The translations under genes were made by a program, and so were the position numbers. 64,000 nucleotides of DNA, from positions 124,001 to 188,000 of the forward strand of contig NZ_FNIE01000003.1 of NCBI RefSeq assembly GCF_900103985.1, in the 5' to 3' direction. The notes below the pieces were generated by a model. It was given only the letters and a program-made list of their open reading frames with translations, made no database searches and was not told the DNA's origin. Below are positions 1 through 8,114 of the stretch, piece by piece. Each line of letters begins with the position of its first letter. Within the stretch, counting starts at the first letter, position 1. Origin of the DNA: Actinacidiphila guanduensis (GTDB taxonomy: Bacteria; Actinomycetota; Actinomycetes; Streptomycetales; Streptomycetaceae).

Positions 1-531
1 CGCCCAGCGCTTGCCGAACCACAGGCCGACGCCCTCGACGGTCTCGATCAGGGCGTAGCCGAGCAGCCCCGCGGCCACCTCGTGGAGGGTGGACTTCTTG
101 TAGTCGAAGGTCTTCTGGATGGTGTCGACGACCGGCGAGTGGTCCAGGTCGTAGCCGAAGTGGTGGGCGACCGGGCGGAAGACGGTCAGGTCGTCCTCGA
201 AGAGGCGGCGCACCGCGTCCTGGGAGTTGGAGAACTTCCACACCGCCCAGGCGGCGAGGATCACCAGGACGCCGCGCAGCACCCGCTCCACGGCGAGGAA
301 GCGCAGGATGAACAGGTCGCGCAGCGCGCGGCCGCGGGGCACCAGGGGCGCCTCGGCGGCGGGGCCGCGGCCGTGCGGCTCGCCGAGGACGAAGTCGCCG
401 CAGCGCAGGCAGCGCCAGGCGGTGCCGACCGCGGTGCTGGTCTGCAGCCTGGCGTGCAGGCGCGGCTCGTCGGGCGCGTAGGTGATGTGGCCCTTGCGGG
501 CGCAGTGCCTGCGGTCCCAGTCGATGCTCAT
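1..531 (-). CDS. DUF2127 family membrane protein (3' part cut by window edge)
   Basis: The frame is open from ATG at 531 to the window edge, giving 177 codons; the C-terminus lies outside. The protein starts MSIDWDRRHCARKGH and carries a C-x2-C pair in WRCLRCGDF near residue 45, like a small metal-binding knuckle. A hydrophobic segment with a repeated R-V-L pattern (ERVLRGVLVILAAW) follows, and a second one (AAGLLGYALIETVEGVGLW) sits near the cut end. That layout matches DUF2127 inner-membrane proteins, whose function is unknown. It is divergent from the DUF3817 gene. I infer the family from the LYALIE/TVEGVGLW-type motif, not from a search. Confidence 0.75.
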   Translation of the reverse strand, partial: MSIDWDRRHCARKGHITYAPDEPRLHARLQTSTAVGTAWRCLRCGDFVLGEPHGRGPAAEAPLVPRGRALRDLFILRFLAVERVLRGVLVILAAWAVWKFSNSQDAVRRLFEDDLTVFRPVAHHFGYDLDHSPVVDTIQKTFDYKKSTLHEVAAGLLGYALIETVEGVGLWFGKRWA

Positions 532-540
532 CGTCTCGTC

Positions 541-645
541 CCCGTGGATTCGGTCGGTGCTGCGGTCGGTGCGGTGCCGGTGCCGTGTCGGTGCGGCGGT
601 CGGTGCCGCGGTCGGTGCTGTGTCGGTGCGGCGGCTGCGGTCTTC
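541..645. repeat. Degenerate GGTCGGTGC tandem repeat in a divergent intergenic region
   Basis: Between the two divergent genes the sequence repeats a 9-11 base core (GCGGTCGGTGC and close variants such as GTGTCGGTGCGG) about eight times with irregular spacing. No convincing gene covers it. It may be simple slippage-generated sequence; a regulatory role for the flanking genes is possible but nothing shows it. Confidence 0.55.
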
Positions 646-772
646 CGTGGAAGGGGACGTTATCGCCTGCCGGGTGGTTGCCGACCCCGGCGTATGGCCA
701 TCGATACGGTCCGGTGATAATGGAGGGCGACCTTGTGATCGCCTTCACAAGGACTACGGAAGAGAGGTTCCC

Positions 773-1156
773 GTGGACCTGAAGACCGCCGCCGCGCTGC
801 GCCGGCTCCGCCTCGTCTCCGCCCCCGAGGCGGCCTCGTTCCTGATCCTGCTGGTCTGCACCCTGCTGAAGTACACCACCGACTTCAACGCGGTGCCGGT
901 GCTCGGCCCGATCCACGGGGTGCTGTTCATCGTCTACGTGCTCTTCTGGGCCGACGCGTGGAACCGCGCGCGCTGGCCGCTGGGGCGCTCGGCGCTGTAC
1001 CTGGCGCTGTCCATCCTGCCCACCGGCGGCTTCTTCGCCGAGCGGATGCTGGCCCGCGAGTGCGAGGAGGCGGTCGCCGCGGCCCGTACGAAGCAGGAGC
1101 AAGGCGCGCAGGACGCCCAGGAGCAGGAGCCGGGCCAGGCGGTGACCCCGGCGTGA
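773..1156 (+). CDS. DUF3817 domain-containing membrane protein
   Basis: A 127-residue protein starting at GTG 773, which has GAGAGG about 9 bases upstream; longer upstream readings of the frame start in the repeat region and are not credible. It has three hydrophobic segments: [13 protein letters not shown] (residues about 20-35), [17 protein letters not shown] (about 42-60) and a third around [19 protein letters not shown] (about 68-85). The H in GPIHG and the PTGGFFAER motif are typical of DUF3817, an integral membrane family of unknown function. The charged C-terminal tail is rich in E and Q. Its stop overlaps the start of the next gene (GTGA), so the two are translationally coupled. Confidence 0.85.
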   Translation: MDLKTAAALRRLRLVSAPEAASFLILLVCTLLKYTTDFNAVPVLGPIHGVLFIVYVLFWADAWNRARWPLGRSALYLALSILPTGGFFAERMLARECEEAVAAARTKQEQGAQDAQEQEPGQAVTPA

Positions 1157-1446
1157 TCGTGGCTTTCTCCGTCACCCCGCTCGGGGTGGGCGAGGACGTC
1201 GGCGAATACGTCGCGGACGCCGTGCGGGTGGTGCGCGAGTCCGGGCTGCCGAACCGGACCGACGCGATGTTCACCTCGATCGAAGGCGAGTGGGACGAGG
1301 TGATGGCCGTGGTGAAGCAGGCGGTGGCGGCTGTGGAGGCGCGCGCGCCGCGGGTCTCGCTGGTGCTCAAGGCCGACCTGCGGCCCTCGGTCACCGACGG
1401 GCTGACCTCGAAGGTCGAGACGGTCGAGCGCTACCTGGCCCAATGA
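1153..1446 (+). CDS. MTH1187 family thiamine-binding protein
   Basis: A 97-residue protein that begins at the GTG overlapping the stop of the DUF3817 gene. It has the ferredoxin-like thiamine-binding fold seen in the MTH1187/YkoF (UPF0045) family: an opening beta strand [12 protein letters not shown], the [18 protein letters not shown] segment that forms the ligand pocket, and [12 protein letters not shown] near the C-terminus. Members bind thiamine or a thiamine derivative as small oligomers; no enzyme activity is known. The length is usual for the family. The four-base overlap suggests co-expression with the DUF3817 membrane protein, but a joint function is only a guess. Confidence 0.85.
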   Translation: MIVAFSVTPLGVGEDVGEYVADAVRVVRESGLPNRTDAMFTSIEGEWDEVMAVVKQAVAAVEARAPRVSLVLKADLRPSVTDGLTSKVETVERYLAQ

Positions 1447-1543
1447 GCGGGGCGGCCGTTCGAACGCGCGCTGTCCGCCCCGTTCTTGTACCGGCCGCTC
1501 CTGCGCGGGCCCTGCACGCGCGCGCTGTTCGTCAGCGGGCCGT

Positions 1544-2572
1544 TCAGAGCAGCCCACCGGTCGCGACGGCGATGCCGAGCGGGGTGCGCTCGTAGAGCAC
1601 CTGGTGGCCGTAGCGGCGCGAGCGCAGCAGGCCGGCGTCACGCAGGACGGCCAGGTGCGCGGAGACCGAGGACATCGCCATCGCGTGCCGGTGGGCGAGC
1701 GCGGTGGTGGTGGTCGGGGCGTCGATGCCGGTCAGTATGGCCGCGCGGTTGGGGCCGAGCAGTCTGACCAGCGCGGTGGAGGCGGCCGGGCCGCTCTGCG
1801 CCCACAACCCGCCGATGCCGCGGGCCGGGTAGACCACGGTGGGCTGCCAGGGCGGGTCGAAGGCACTGCCCGACTCGGGCCAGAAGAAGACGCTGGGCAC
1901 CAGCACGAGCCCGCCCGCGGGGGCGGCGACCCCCTGCTCGCCGCCGGGTTCCGCCGCGACCGGGGCCTCACCGGGCTCCGGGGGACGCGGGTGGGTGGCA
2001 GACACCGCGTCCAGGGCGCCGTCGTGCCAGCTGAGCCTGGGGTGCAGGCCGGTGAACAGGCGCTGCATGCCGCCGTCGGCCAACCGCCGTGCGTGGTAGG
2101 CGACATCGGCCTCCAGGACGGCGCGCAGCCGGGGCCAGTGCGGGGCAAGCAATTCGGACCAGACGTGGGCGTAGAGCCCGGCGAGCTGGGCCACGGTGCC
2201 GGCCGGGTCGGCGAGCATGCCGCGGCCGCGGCGGGTGCGGGCGGCGCCGGGGGTCTGGGCGAGTGCCTGGGCGATCTGCCGGCGGGCCGTGTCGGGGTCG
2301 GTGGCCCGCACGGCGGCCAGTTCGTCCTCCAGCGTGGCCAGCGGGACTTCGGGCACGGGGTGCAGGAAGTCGGGGCCGTAGCCGTTCTCGGGGGCGAGCA
2401 GCCAGAAGGCGGCGAGGTCGAGGCTTGCGGCCGCGGAGCGGACCTGGCGCAGCCAGGGCAGGTGGTAGCCGTGCCGGTCGGGGCGGGACAGGGTCCTGAT
2501 CGCCCCTTGCGTCTCGCGCAACGGCGAGATCGCGAACCGGCACCGTAGCAGGTCCTCTGCCGCAAAACGCAT
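1544..2572 (-). CDS. ArsR/SmtB-type winged-helix transcriptional regulator
   Basis: A 342-residue protein. I chose ATG 2572 (MRFAAEDLLRCRFAISPL) because homologues begin at this motif; an ATG four codons upstream is the alternative. The long N-terminal and middle part has the conserved tail DLLRCRFAISPLRETQ. The DNA-binding winged helix lies at the C-terminus: RLLGPNRAAILTGIDAPTT, the recognition-helix segment AMSSVSAHLAVLRDAGLL, and the wing RRYGHQVLYERTPLG. This is the common actinobacterial form with an extended N-terminal sensor region and no cysteine cluster for metal. It is divergent from the MFS exporter with 82 bases between, so it may control that gene. Confidence 0.85.
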   Translation of the reverse strand: MRFAAEDLLRCRFAISPLRETQGAIRTLSRPDRHGYHLPWLRQVRSAAASLDLAAFWLLAPENGYGPDFLHPVPEVPLATLEDELAAVRATDPDTARRQIAQALAQTPGAARTRRGRGMLADPAGTVAQLAGLYAHVWSELLAPHWPRLRAVLEADVAYHARRLADGGMQRLFTGLHPRLSWHDGALDAVSATHPRPPEPGEAPVAAEPGGEQGVAAPAGGLVLVPSVFFWPESGSAFDPPWQPTVVYPARGIGGLWAQSGPAASTALVRLLGPNRAAILTGIDAPTTTTALAHRHAMAMSSVSAHLAVLRDAGLLRSRRYGHQVLYERTPLGIAVATGGLL

Positions 2573-2650
2573 GCGAAACGACATCACGCCCCCCAAGATT
2601 CGGCGGAGGCCGAAAGACTACGACGGGTGGGGCCAATGCCACCAGTGTGA

Positions 2651-2660
2651 TGTCATGACA
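2651..2660. promoter_or_regulatory. 10-bp palindrome over the MFS start codon
   Basis: The sequence TGTCATGACA is a perfect palindrome and contains the ATG of the MFS gene. It lies between the divergent ArsR-type regulator and the exporter, so it could be an operator half-site or dyad. Ten bases is short enough to occur by chance. Confidence 0.25.
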
Positions 2661-4025
2661 ACGGACAGCGAGCAGCCCCCTCGTGAGGGCACCCCGCCGT
2701 CGCCGGCCGCACCGGACCCGACTCCCACCACCCCCGGGACCAGGCCCGAGAGCGCCAACCAGAGCACGGGCGGCGCCGCGGACGGCAGCGGTGGCGGCTC
2801 CGCCGGCACGGGCGAGGACGGCGCCACGAGCGCCGGGTACGGCGCGGTCTTCGCGGTACGGGAGTTCCGGGCGATGTTCGCCGCCCATGTGCTGTCCATG
2901 CTGGGCACGGTGGTCTCCGAGGTCGCGCTGGCCGTCCTGGTCTACCGGGAGACGGACTCGGCGGTGCTGACCGCGCTGGTCTTCGCGCTGACCGTGCTGC
3001 CGTTCGCGCTCAGCGGCCTGCTGCTGTCCGGGATCGCCGACCGCTTCCCCTCCCGGCAGGTGCTGGTCGGCTGCGACCTGCTGTCGGCGGTGTGCATCGC
3101 GGCGATGATCGTGCCGGGGATGCCGCTGGCGGCGCTGTTCCTACTGCGGGTGGTGACGTCGATGATCGCCACGCTCTTCACCGGCACCAGGGCGGCGAGC
3201 CTGGGCGACATCCTCACCGGCGACCTGTTCGTGCTGGGCCGCTCGCTGATCCGGATCGTCTCGCAGGGCTCGCAGATCGTCGGCTTCGGGCTGGCCGGGC
3301 TGATCGTGGCGTGGCTGAGCCCGCGGCAGACGCTGCTGGTGACGGTCTGCACGTTCCTGTGCTCGGCGCTGCTGCTGCGGCTGGGCACCCGCAGCCGGCC
3401 GGCCCGCAGCAGCCGCAAGGCGGCGCTGATGCGGCAGTCGCTGGCGGCGACCGGGGAGATCATGGGGCACCCCCGGATCAGGGCGCTGATGCTGATGTGG
3501 TGGGTGCCGCCGATGTTCTTCGGGGTGGCCGAGGGGGTGGCGGTGCCCTTCGCCGCGGACGCGGGCGCGGGCGCGGTCGGTTACGGCGTCTTCCTGGCGG
3601 CGATGCCGGCCGGCACGGTGGCCAGCGAGGTGCTGGCCGGCACCCTGCTGGACGCGCGGGCCCGTGACCGTATCGCGATTCCGCTGGCCGCCCTGTCCCT
3701 GCTGCCGATGGCCGTCTTCTGCGTGAACCCCTCGCTGCCGCTGTCGGTGGCGCTGCTGGTGCTCACCGGGCTGTGCGCGGCCTACGCCCTGGGCATGGAC
3801 CGCTGGTTCGTCCACGTGGTGCCGCCCGAACTGCGCGGCAGCGCCATGACGTTGATGGGCGCGGGCCTGATGACCCTGCAGGGTGTCGGCATGGCCGCGG
3901 GCGGCGCGGTCGCCGAGGCGGTCCCCCCGTACGCGGTCATCTGCGGCGCCGGCCTGATCGGCACGGCAAGCGTCCTGGCCGTCCTCCGCTCGGTCCGCGA
4001 CACCGGCGTCCCCACCCCCGCCTGA
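2655..4025 (+). CDS. MFS transporter
   Basis: A 456-residue integral membrane protein. ATG 2655 is chosen because the upstream part of the open frame lies in the regulator's promoter region. After a roughly 60-residue disordered P/T/G/S-rich N-terminus come about twelve hydrophobic helices, starting at AVREFRAMFAAHVLSMLG. The loop between helices 2 and 3 is SGIADRFPSRQVLVGCD, the MFS motif A form (G-x-x-D-R-x-x-R). The second half repeats the pattern. The overall type resembles the DUF894/EntS-like exporters. The substrate cannot be read from sequence. The divergent ArsR-type gene is the likely regulator. Confidence 0.85.
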   Translation: MTTDSEQPPREGTPPSPAAPDPTPTTPGTRPESANQSTGGAADGSGGGSAGTGEDGATSAGYGAVFAVREFRAMFAAHVLSMLGTVVSEVALAVLVYRETDSAVLTALVFALTVLPFALSGLLLSGIADRFPSRQVLVGCDLLSAVCIAAMIVPGMPLAALFLLRVVTSMIATLFTGTRAASLGDILTGDLFVLGRSLIRIVSQGSQIVGFGLAGLIVAWLSPRQTLLVTVCTFLCSALLLRLGTRSRPARSSRKAALMRQSLAATGEIMGHPRIRALMLMWWVPPMFFGVAEGVAVPFAADAGAGAVGYGVFLAAMPAGTVASEVLAGTLLDARARDRIAIPLAALSLLPMAVFCVNPSLPLSVALLVLTGLCAAYALGMDRWFVHVVPPELRGSAMTLMGAGLMTLQGVGMAAGGAVAEAVPPYAVICGAGLIGTASVLAVLRSVRDTGVPTPA

Positions 4026-4141
4026 CGCCCCCCGCCGCACCGCGCCGGAGCGGCGGAGCCGACCCGCACACCCCGATACGCCGGCGGTGCCGGCCGCACC
4101 GGGCGCCGGTGCCCATGATCCTCACCGAAGGGAGCGCCGCG

Positions 4142-4717
4142 GTGAGCACAGCACTGCCGTCGTGGATGTATCCGCCACGGGACACCGGGTGGGAGGCGGA
4201 CGACCTGGACCTGCTCCCGCCGGATGCTCCTCGCCACATCGAACTGCTCGACGGAGCCCTGATCCTCGACACATCGCCGCGACGCAGTCGGCACGACCGG
4301 GTGATCCGCCGCCTCACCGCCGCCCTGGAGGCCGCGGCCCCCTCCGGCTGGACCGTCGAGGCCCAAATGACCGTGAAGCTGAACCGCCGCAGCCGGCCCG
4401 AGCCCGACATCGTGGCCGCACGCGTGCCCTACGACCCCGAGCGCACCCGCTTCCTGCCCGAGGAGGTCGCGCTGGTGGTGGAGGTCGTCTCCGCCGAGTC
4501 CGAGCACCGCGACCGCCGCTGGAAGCCGGGGCTGTACGCCGACGCGGGCATCGACCACCTGTGGCGCGTCGAGGACGAGAACGGCCTGCCGGTCCTGCAC
4601 ACCTACGAGTTGGACGCCACCACCCGCGGCTACGTCGCCACAGGCGTGCACCGCGAGCGGTTCAAGACCGCGGTGCCCTTCGCTCTGGACGTGGTGCCGG
4701 CCGATCTGGCGCGCTGA
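4142..4717 (+). CDS. Uma2 family (DUF820) endonuclease-like protein
   Basis: A 191-residue protein. The start is GTG 4142, with GAAGGGAG about 8 bases upstream; ATG 4115 in the same frame would add nine residues. It shows the family core with a PD-(D/E)xK nuclease fold: HIELLDGALIL near the N-terminus, SRPEPDIVAARVP in the middle (the E/PD strand) and VALVVEVVSAESEHRDRRWK (the E-x-V strand followed by K), then YADAGIDHLWRV. Uma2 proteins are abundant in actinobacteria and cyanobacteria, and their biological role is unknown. The gene converges on meaB with 34 bases between. Confidence 0.85.
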   Translation: MSTALPSWMYPPRDTGWEADDLDLLPPDAPRHIELLDGALILDTSPRRSRHDRVIRRLTAALEAAAPSGWTVEAQMTVKLNRRSRPEPDIVAARVPYDPERTRFLPEEVALVVEVVSAESEHRDRRWKPGLYADAGIDHLWRVEDENGLPVLHTYELDATTRGYVATGVHRERFKTAVPFALDVVPADLAR

Positions 4718-4751
4718 CCCGCGGCGGCCTCGAAGGGGGCTCGGAAAGGGC

Positions 4752-5762
4752 TCAGGGGGCGGTGGTGAGGTCGGTGAGGAGGGTGTCGGCTGCTGTGTAG
4801 GGGTCCAGGGTGCCCTGGGTGACCTGGTCGGCCAGGGCGGTCAGGGAGGTGGCGCTGGCGGGGGCGGCTATCCGGGCGCGCAGATCGGTCAGGGCGATGG
4901 TCTCGATCTCCTTGGCGGCGCGGGCCCGGCGCCGCTCGGCGAGGACGCCGTGCTCGTCCATCCAGGCGCGGTGCTTGTCGAGGGCGGCGAGGAGTTCGTC
5001 GGTACCCTCGGAGCGGGCGGCGACCGTCTTGACGATCGGCGGCCGCCAGGCGCCCGGGGCGCGCGACTCCCCCAGGCCCAGCATGTGGTTGAGCTCGCGG
5101 GCGGTGGCGTCGGCCCCGTCCCGGTCGGCCTTGTTGACCACGTAGACGTCGCCGATCTCCAGGATGCCGGCCTTGGCGGCCTGGATGCCGTCGCCCATCC
5201 CGGGGGCGAGCAGCACCACCGAGGTGTCCGCCTGGGCGGCGATCTCCACCTCGGACTGGCCGACGCCGACCGTCTCCACCAGCACCACGTCGCACCCGGC
5301 GGCGTCCAGCACCCGGATCGCCTGCGGGGCGGCCCAGGCCAGGCCGCCGAGGTGGCCGCGGGTGGCCATCGAGCGGATGTAGACGCCCGGGTCGGAGGCG
5401 TGCTCGGACATCCGCACCCGGTCGCCGAGCAGGGCGCCGCCGGAGAACGGCGAGGAGGGGTCGACGGCGAGCACGCCGACCCGCCGCCCGGCCCTGCGGT
5501 ACGCGGTCACCAGCGCGGAGGTCGAGGTGGACTTGCCGACGCCGGGCGACCCGGTGAGCCCGACGACGTAGGCGCCGCCGGTGAGCGGGGCGAGGGCGGC
5601 CATCACCTCGCGCAACTGCGGCGAGGCGCCCTCCACCAGGGAGATCAGCCGCGCCACGGCCCGCGGCCGCCCCTCGCGCGCCTGCTCGACGAGGGCGGCG
5701 ACGTCCACCTGCCGCACCCCGCCGCGGCCCGAGCCCGCCGCCTGCTCCTTCGCTCCGCTCAC
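4752..5762 (-). CDS. meaB: Methylmalonyl-CoA mutase-associated GTPase MeaB
   Basis: A 336-residue GTPase of the SIMIBI (ArgK/MeaB) class, which protects methylmalonyl-CoA mutase and gates adenosylcobalamin loading onto it. The Walker A motif is GLTGSPGVGKST (about residues 70-81). The metal-binding and switch segments follow as VDPSSPFSGGALLGDRVRM and VLVETVGVGQSE, with the nucleotide-base motif NKAD in YVVNKADRDG. GTG 5762 is chosen for the MSGAKEQAAG start, which has a GAGAGAGA run upstream; the frame extends further but without family similarity. The mutase itself is not in the window. The thiolase lies upstream on the same strand and the epimerase just beyond. Confidence 0.93.
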   Translation of the reverse strand: MSGAKEQAAGSGRGGVRQVDVAALVEQAREGRPRAVARLISLVEGASPQLREVMAALAPLTGGAYVVGLTGSPGVGKSTSTSALVTAYRRAGRRVGVLAVDPSSPFSGGALLGDRVRMSEHASDPGVYIRSMATRGHLGGLAWAAPQAIRVLDAAGCDVVLVETVGVGQSEVEIAAQADTSVVLLAPGMGDGIQAAKAGILEIGDVYVVNKADRDGADATARELNHMLGLGESRAPGAWRPPIVKTVAARSEGTDELLAALDKHRAWMDEHGVLAERRRARAAKEIETIALTDLRARIAAPASATSLTALADQVTQGTLDPYTAADTLLTDLTTAP

Positions 5763-6006
5763 CGTGCCCGCTCTCTCTCCTCGACCGCCGACCGAACCAC
5801 CGCCGTACCACGGACCGGACCACCGCGGACCGCCGGCGACGCCCGGGCGCCACCGAACCGCCGTCCGCGCATCGGAGCCCGGCCCCGCCGCCCGAGTCCC
5901 GCCGGGCTGCGGAACCGGCCGCGCACCGGAGCACGGCCGCACCGCCGGCCGGCCTGCGGCCGCCCCGTTCCGCTTCCTTCTTACCCCTGCTCGGTCCCGC
6001 TCCGCG

Positions 6007-7230
6007 CTATTGCGCCCCGGCGCCGGGCACGCGGATGATCAGGGCGTCGCCCTGGCCGCCGCCCCCGCACAGGGCCGCGGCGCCGGTGCCGCCGCCGCGG
6101 CGGCGCAGTTCGAGCGCGAGGTGCAGCACGAGACGCGCCCCGGACATCCCGATCGGGTGACCGAGCGCGATGGCGCCGCCGTTGACATTCACCTTTTCCG
6201 GGGTCACCCCGAGGTCCTTCATCGACTGCACGGCCACCGCGGCGAACGCCTCGTTGATCTCGATCAGGTCCAGGTCGGCCACGGTCAGCCCGGCCTTGGC
6301 CAACGCGTGGTTGATGGCGTTCGACGGCTGGGACTGCAGGGAGTTGTCCGGCCCGGCCACATTGCCGTGCGCGCCGATCTCGGCGAGCCACTCCAGGCCC
6401 AGCTCCTCGGCCTTGGCCCGGCTCATCACGACCACCGCCGCGGCCCCGTCGGAGATCTGCGAGGAGGAGCCGGCGGTGATGGTGCCCCGGCCGTCGGCGT
6501 CGGGGAAGGCCGGCCGCAGCCGGGAGAGCAGCTCGACGGTGGTGTCCGGGCGGATGCCCTCGTCCTGCGCGAAGACCACCGGCTCGCCCTTGGGCTGCGG
6601 CACCTCCACCGGGGTGATCTCGGCGTCGAAGAGCCCGTTCTTGCGGGCGGCGGCGGCCCGCTGGTGGGACAGCGCGGCGAACTCGTCCTGCGGCTCGCGG
6701 GCGATGCCGAGGCGGGCGTTGTGCGCCTCGGTGGAGGCGCCCATGGCGATGCCCTCGTAGGCGTCGGTGAGCCCGTCGAGCGCCATGGAGTCCAGCAGCT
6801 CCATCGCGCCGTACTTGTGGCCCTCGCGGGACTTGGGCAGCAGGTGGGGCGCGTTGGTCATGGACTCCTGGCCGCCGGCCACCACGATGTCGAACTCCCC
6901 GGCCCTGATCAGCTGGTCGGCGAGCGCGATGGCGTCCAGCCCCGACAGGCACACCTTGTTCACCGTGAGCGCCGGCACGCTCATCGGGATGCCGGCCTTC
7001 ACCGCCGCCTGCCGGGCCGGGATCTGCCCCGCGCCGGCCTGCAGCACCTGTCCCATGATCACGTACTGCACCTGCTCGCCGCCGATGCCGGCCCGCTCCA
7101 GCGCCGCCCGGATGGCGATGGCGCCCAGCTCGGCTCCGGAGAAGGAGCGCAGGCTGCCCAGCAGCCGCCCCATCGGGGTCCGGGCGCCGGCGACGATGAC
7201 GGAGGTGGTGCGCGCTTCCTGACTGGTCAT
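6007..7230 (-). CDS. Acetyl-CoA C-acetyltransferase (thiolase)
   Basis: A 407-residue thiolase. The start [21 protein letters not shown] is at ATG 7230, with GGAAGAGAGG just upstream. The nucleophilic cysteine is in [14 protein letters not shown] (near residue 95) and the substrate-binding segment [14 protein letters not shown] follows. The C-terminal catalytic motifs are [14 protein letters not shown] (catalytic His) and [14 protein letters not shown] (second Cys). It condenses two acetyl-CoA to acetoacetyl-CoA, or the reverse in degradation. In streptomycetes this gene usually lies beside methylmalonyl-CoA epimerase and meaB, as here, which suggests a role in feeding the acetoacetyl/ethylmalonyl-CoA or propionyl-CoA routes. 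Confidence 0.92.
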   Translation of the reverse strand: MTSQEARTTSVIVAGARTPMGRLLGSLRSFSGAELGAIAIRAALERAGIGGEQVQYVIMGQVLQAGAGQIPARQAAVKAGIPMSVPALTVNKVCLSGLDAIALADQLIRAGEFDIVVAGGQESMTNAPHLLPKSREGHKYGAMELLDSMALDGLTDAYEGIAMGASTEAHNARLGIAREPQDEFAALSHQRAAAARKNGLFDAEITPVEVPQPKGEPVVFAQDEGIRPDTTVELLSRLRPAFPDADGRGTITAGSSSQISDGAAAVVVMSRAKAEELGLEWLAEIGAHGNVAGPDNSLQSQPSNAINHALAKAGLTVADLDLIEINEAFAAVAVQSMKDLGVTPEKVNVNGGAIALGHPIGMSGARLVLHLALELRRRGGGTGAAALCGGGGQGDALIIRVPGAGAQ

Positions 7231-7256
7231 GTGCGGCCCCTTCGGCGGAAGAGAGG

Positions 7257-7290
7257 TTAACGAGGGTTATCTTCAATGTACTGAGCAGTA
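7257..7290. promoter_or_regulatory. Two short dyads in the thiolase/epimerase divergent promoter region
   Basis: The 137-base divergent spacer contains TAAC-GAGG-GTTA (7258-7269) and TACTG-AG-CAGTA (7279-7290), 9 bases apart. Their position upstream of the thiolase start and between the two divergent genes suits an operator for a lipid-metabolism regulator. No matching known consensus was identified, so this is a candidate only. Confidence 0.3.
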
Positions 7291-7367
7291 GCGCATCGGT
7301 CACCCGGCGGATCGTGTGATGGCGCGCACGTTGCGTGACCACATGTCCGTACGGTCCACTGTGTTGC

Positions 7368-7814
7368 ATGCTGACTCGTATCGACCACATCGGAATCGCG
7401 TGCCGCGACCTCGACGCCACCGCCGAGTTCTACCGGGCCACCTACGGCTTCGAGGTGTTCCACACCGAGGTCAACGAGGAGCAGGGCGTCCGCGAGGCGA
7501 TGCTGATGGTCAACGAGACCTCCGACGGCGGCGCCACCTTCCTGCAGCTGCTGGAGCCCACCCGCGAGGACTCCCCGGTCGGCAAGTGGCTGGCGAAGAA
7601 CGGCGAGGGCGTGCACCACATCGCCTTCGGCACCCCGGACGTCGAGGGCGACTCCGCCGAGATCCGCAGCAAGGGCGTGCGGGTGCTGGACGCCGAGCCG
7701 CGGCACGGCACGATGGACTCCCGGATCGCCTTCCTCCACCCGAAGGACTGCCACGGCGTGCTCACCGAGCTGGTGGAATCCGCGGGGGCCGCACGTGCCG
7801 CCGCCGAGGGCTGA
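7368..7814 (+). CDS. mce: Methylmalonyl-CoA epimerase
   Basis: A 148-residue vicinal-oxygen-chelate metalloenzyme that interconverts (R)- and (S)-methylmalonyl-CoA. ATG 7368 is taken because family members start LTRIDHIGIA; a GTG 11 codons upstream is in frame but has no ribosome site. The metal ligands are visible: H in RIDHIGIAC near the N-terminus, Q in FLQLLEP, H in GVHHIAFGTPD and E in HGVLTELVE at the C-terminus. The gene pairs functionally with MeaB and, in the same organism, methylmalonyl-CoA mutase, linking propionyl-CoA to succinyl-CoA and supplying polyketide extender units. Confidence 0.93.
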   Translation: MLTRIDHIGIACRDLDATAEFYRATYGFEVFHTEVNEEQGVREAMLMVNETSDGGATFLQLLEPTREDSPVGKWLAKNGEGVHHIAFGTPDVEGDSAEIRSKGVRVLDAEPRHGTMDSRIAFLHPKDCHGVLTELVESAGAARAAAEG

Positions 7815-7937
7815 GCACCCCTCACCGCCGCTCCCCCGCCCCGGGCACTCCCCCGGCGCTCCCCCGAGGTGCTTCCGCGCGCCGCGGACCGCCCCCTGAC
7901 CGCTCCGGACCACTGACCCAAGGCGGCCGCCGCCCGG

Positions 7938-7943
7938 TAGAGT
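7938..7943 (+). promoter_or_regulatory. Candidate -10 element upstream of scy
   Basis: TAGAGT matches the streptomycete TAGRRT -10 consensus. A CTGACC about 19 bases upstream is a weak -35. It lies about 170 bases before the scy start in a 300-base spacer that otherwise shows only GC-rich inverted repeats (for example around 7972-7994) and no gene. Confidence 0.3.
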
Positions 7944-8114
7944 GACCGGGGCCGACCGGGGTGGGCGGCCGGGGAGCACGCTCCCGGGTGGGCTCCCGCT
8001 CCGCGACGCAGATCTGACACCATTCTCCGTACAGCTCTGTTCCTTCAAACCGAGCGACGGAGAATCTCACCCGGTTGGCGGGTGAGGACGCCAGGAGACC
8101 GATGGGACCGCGGA

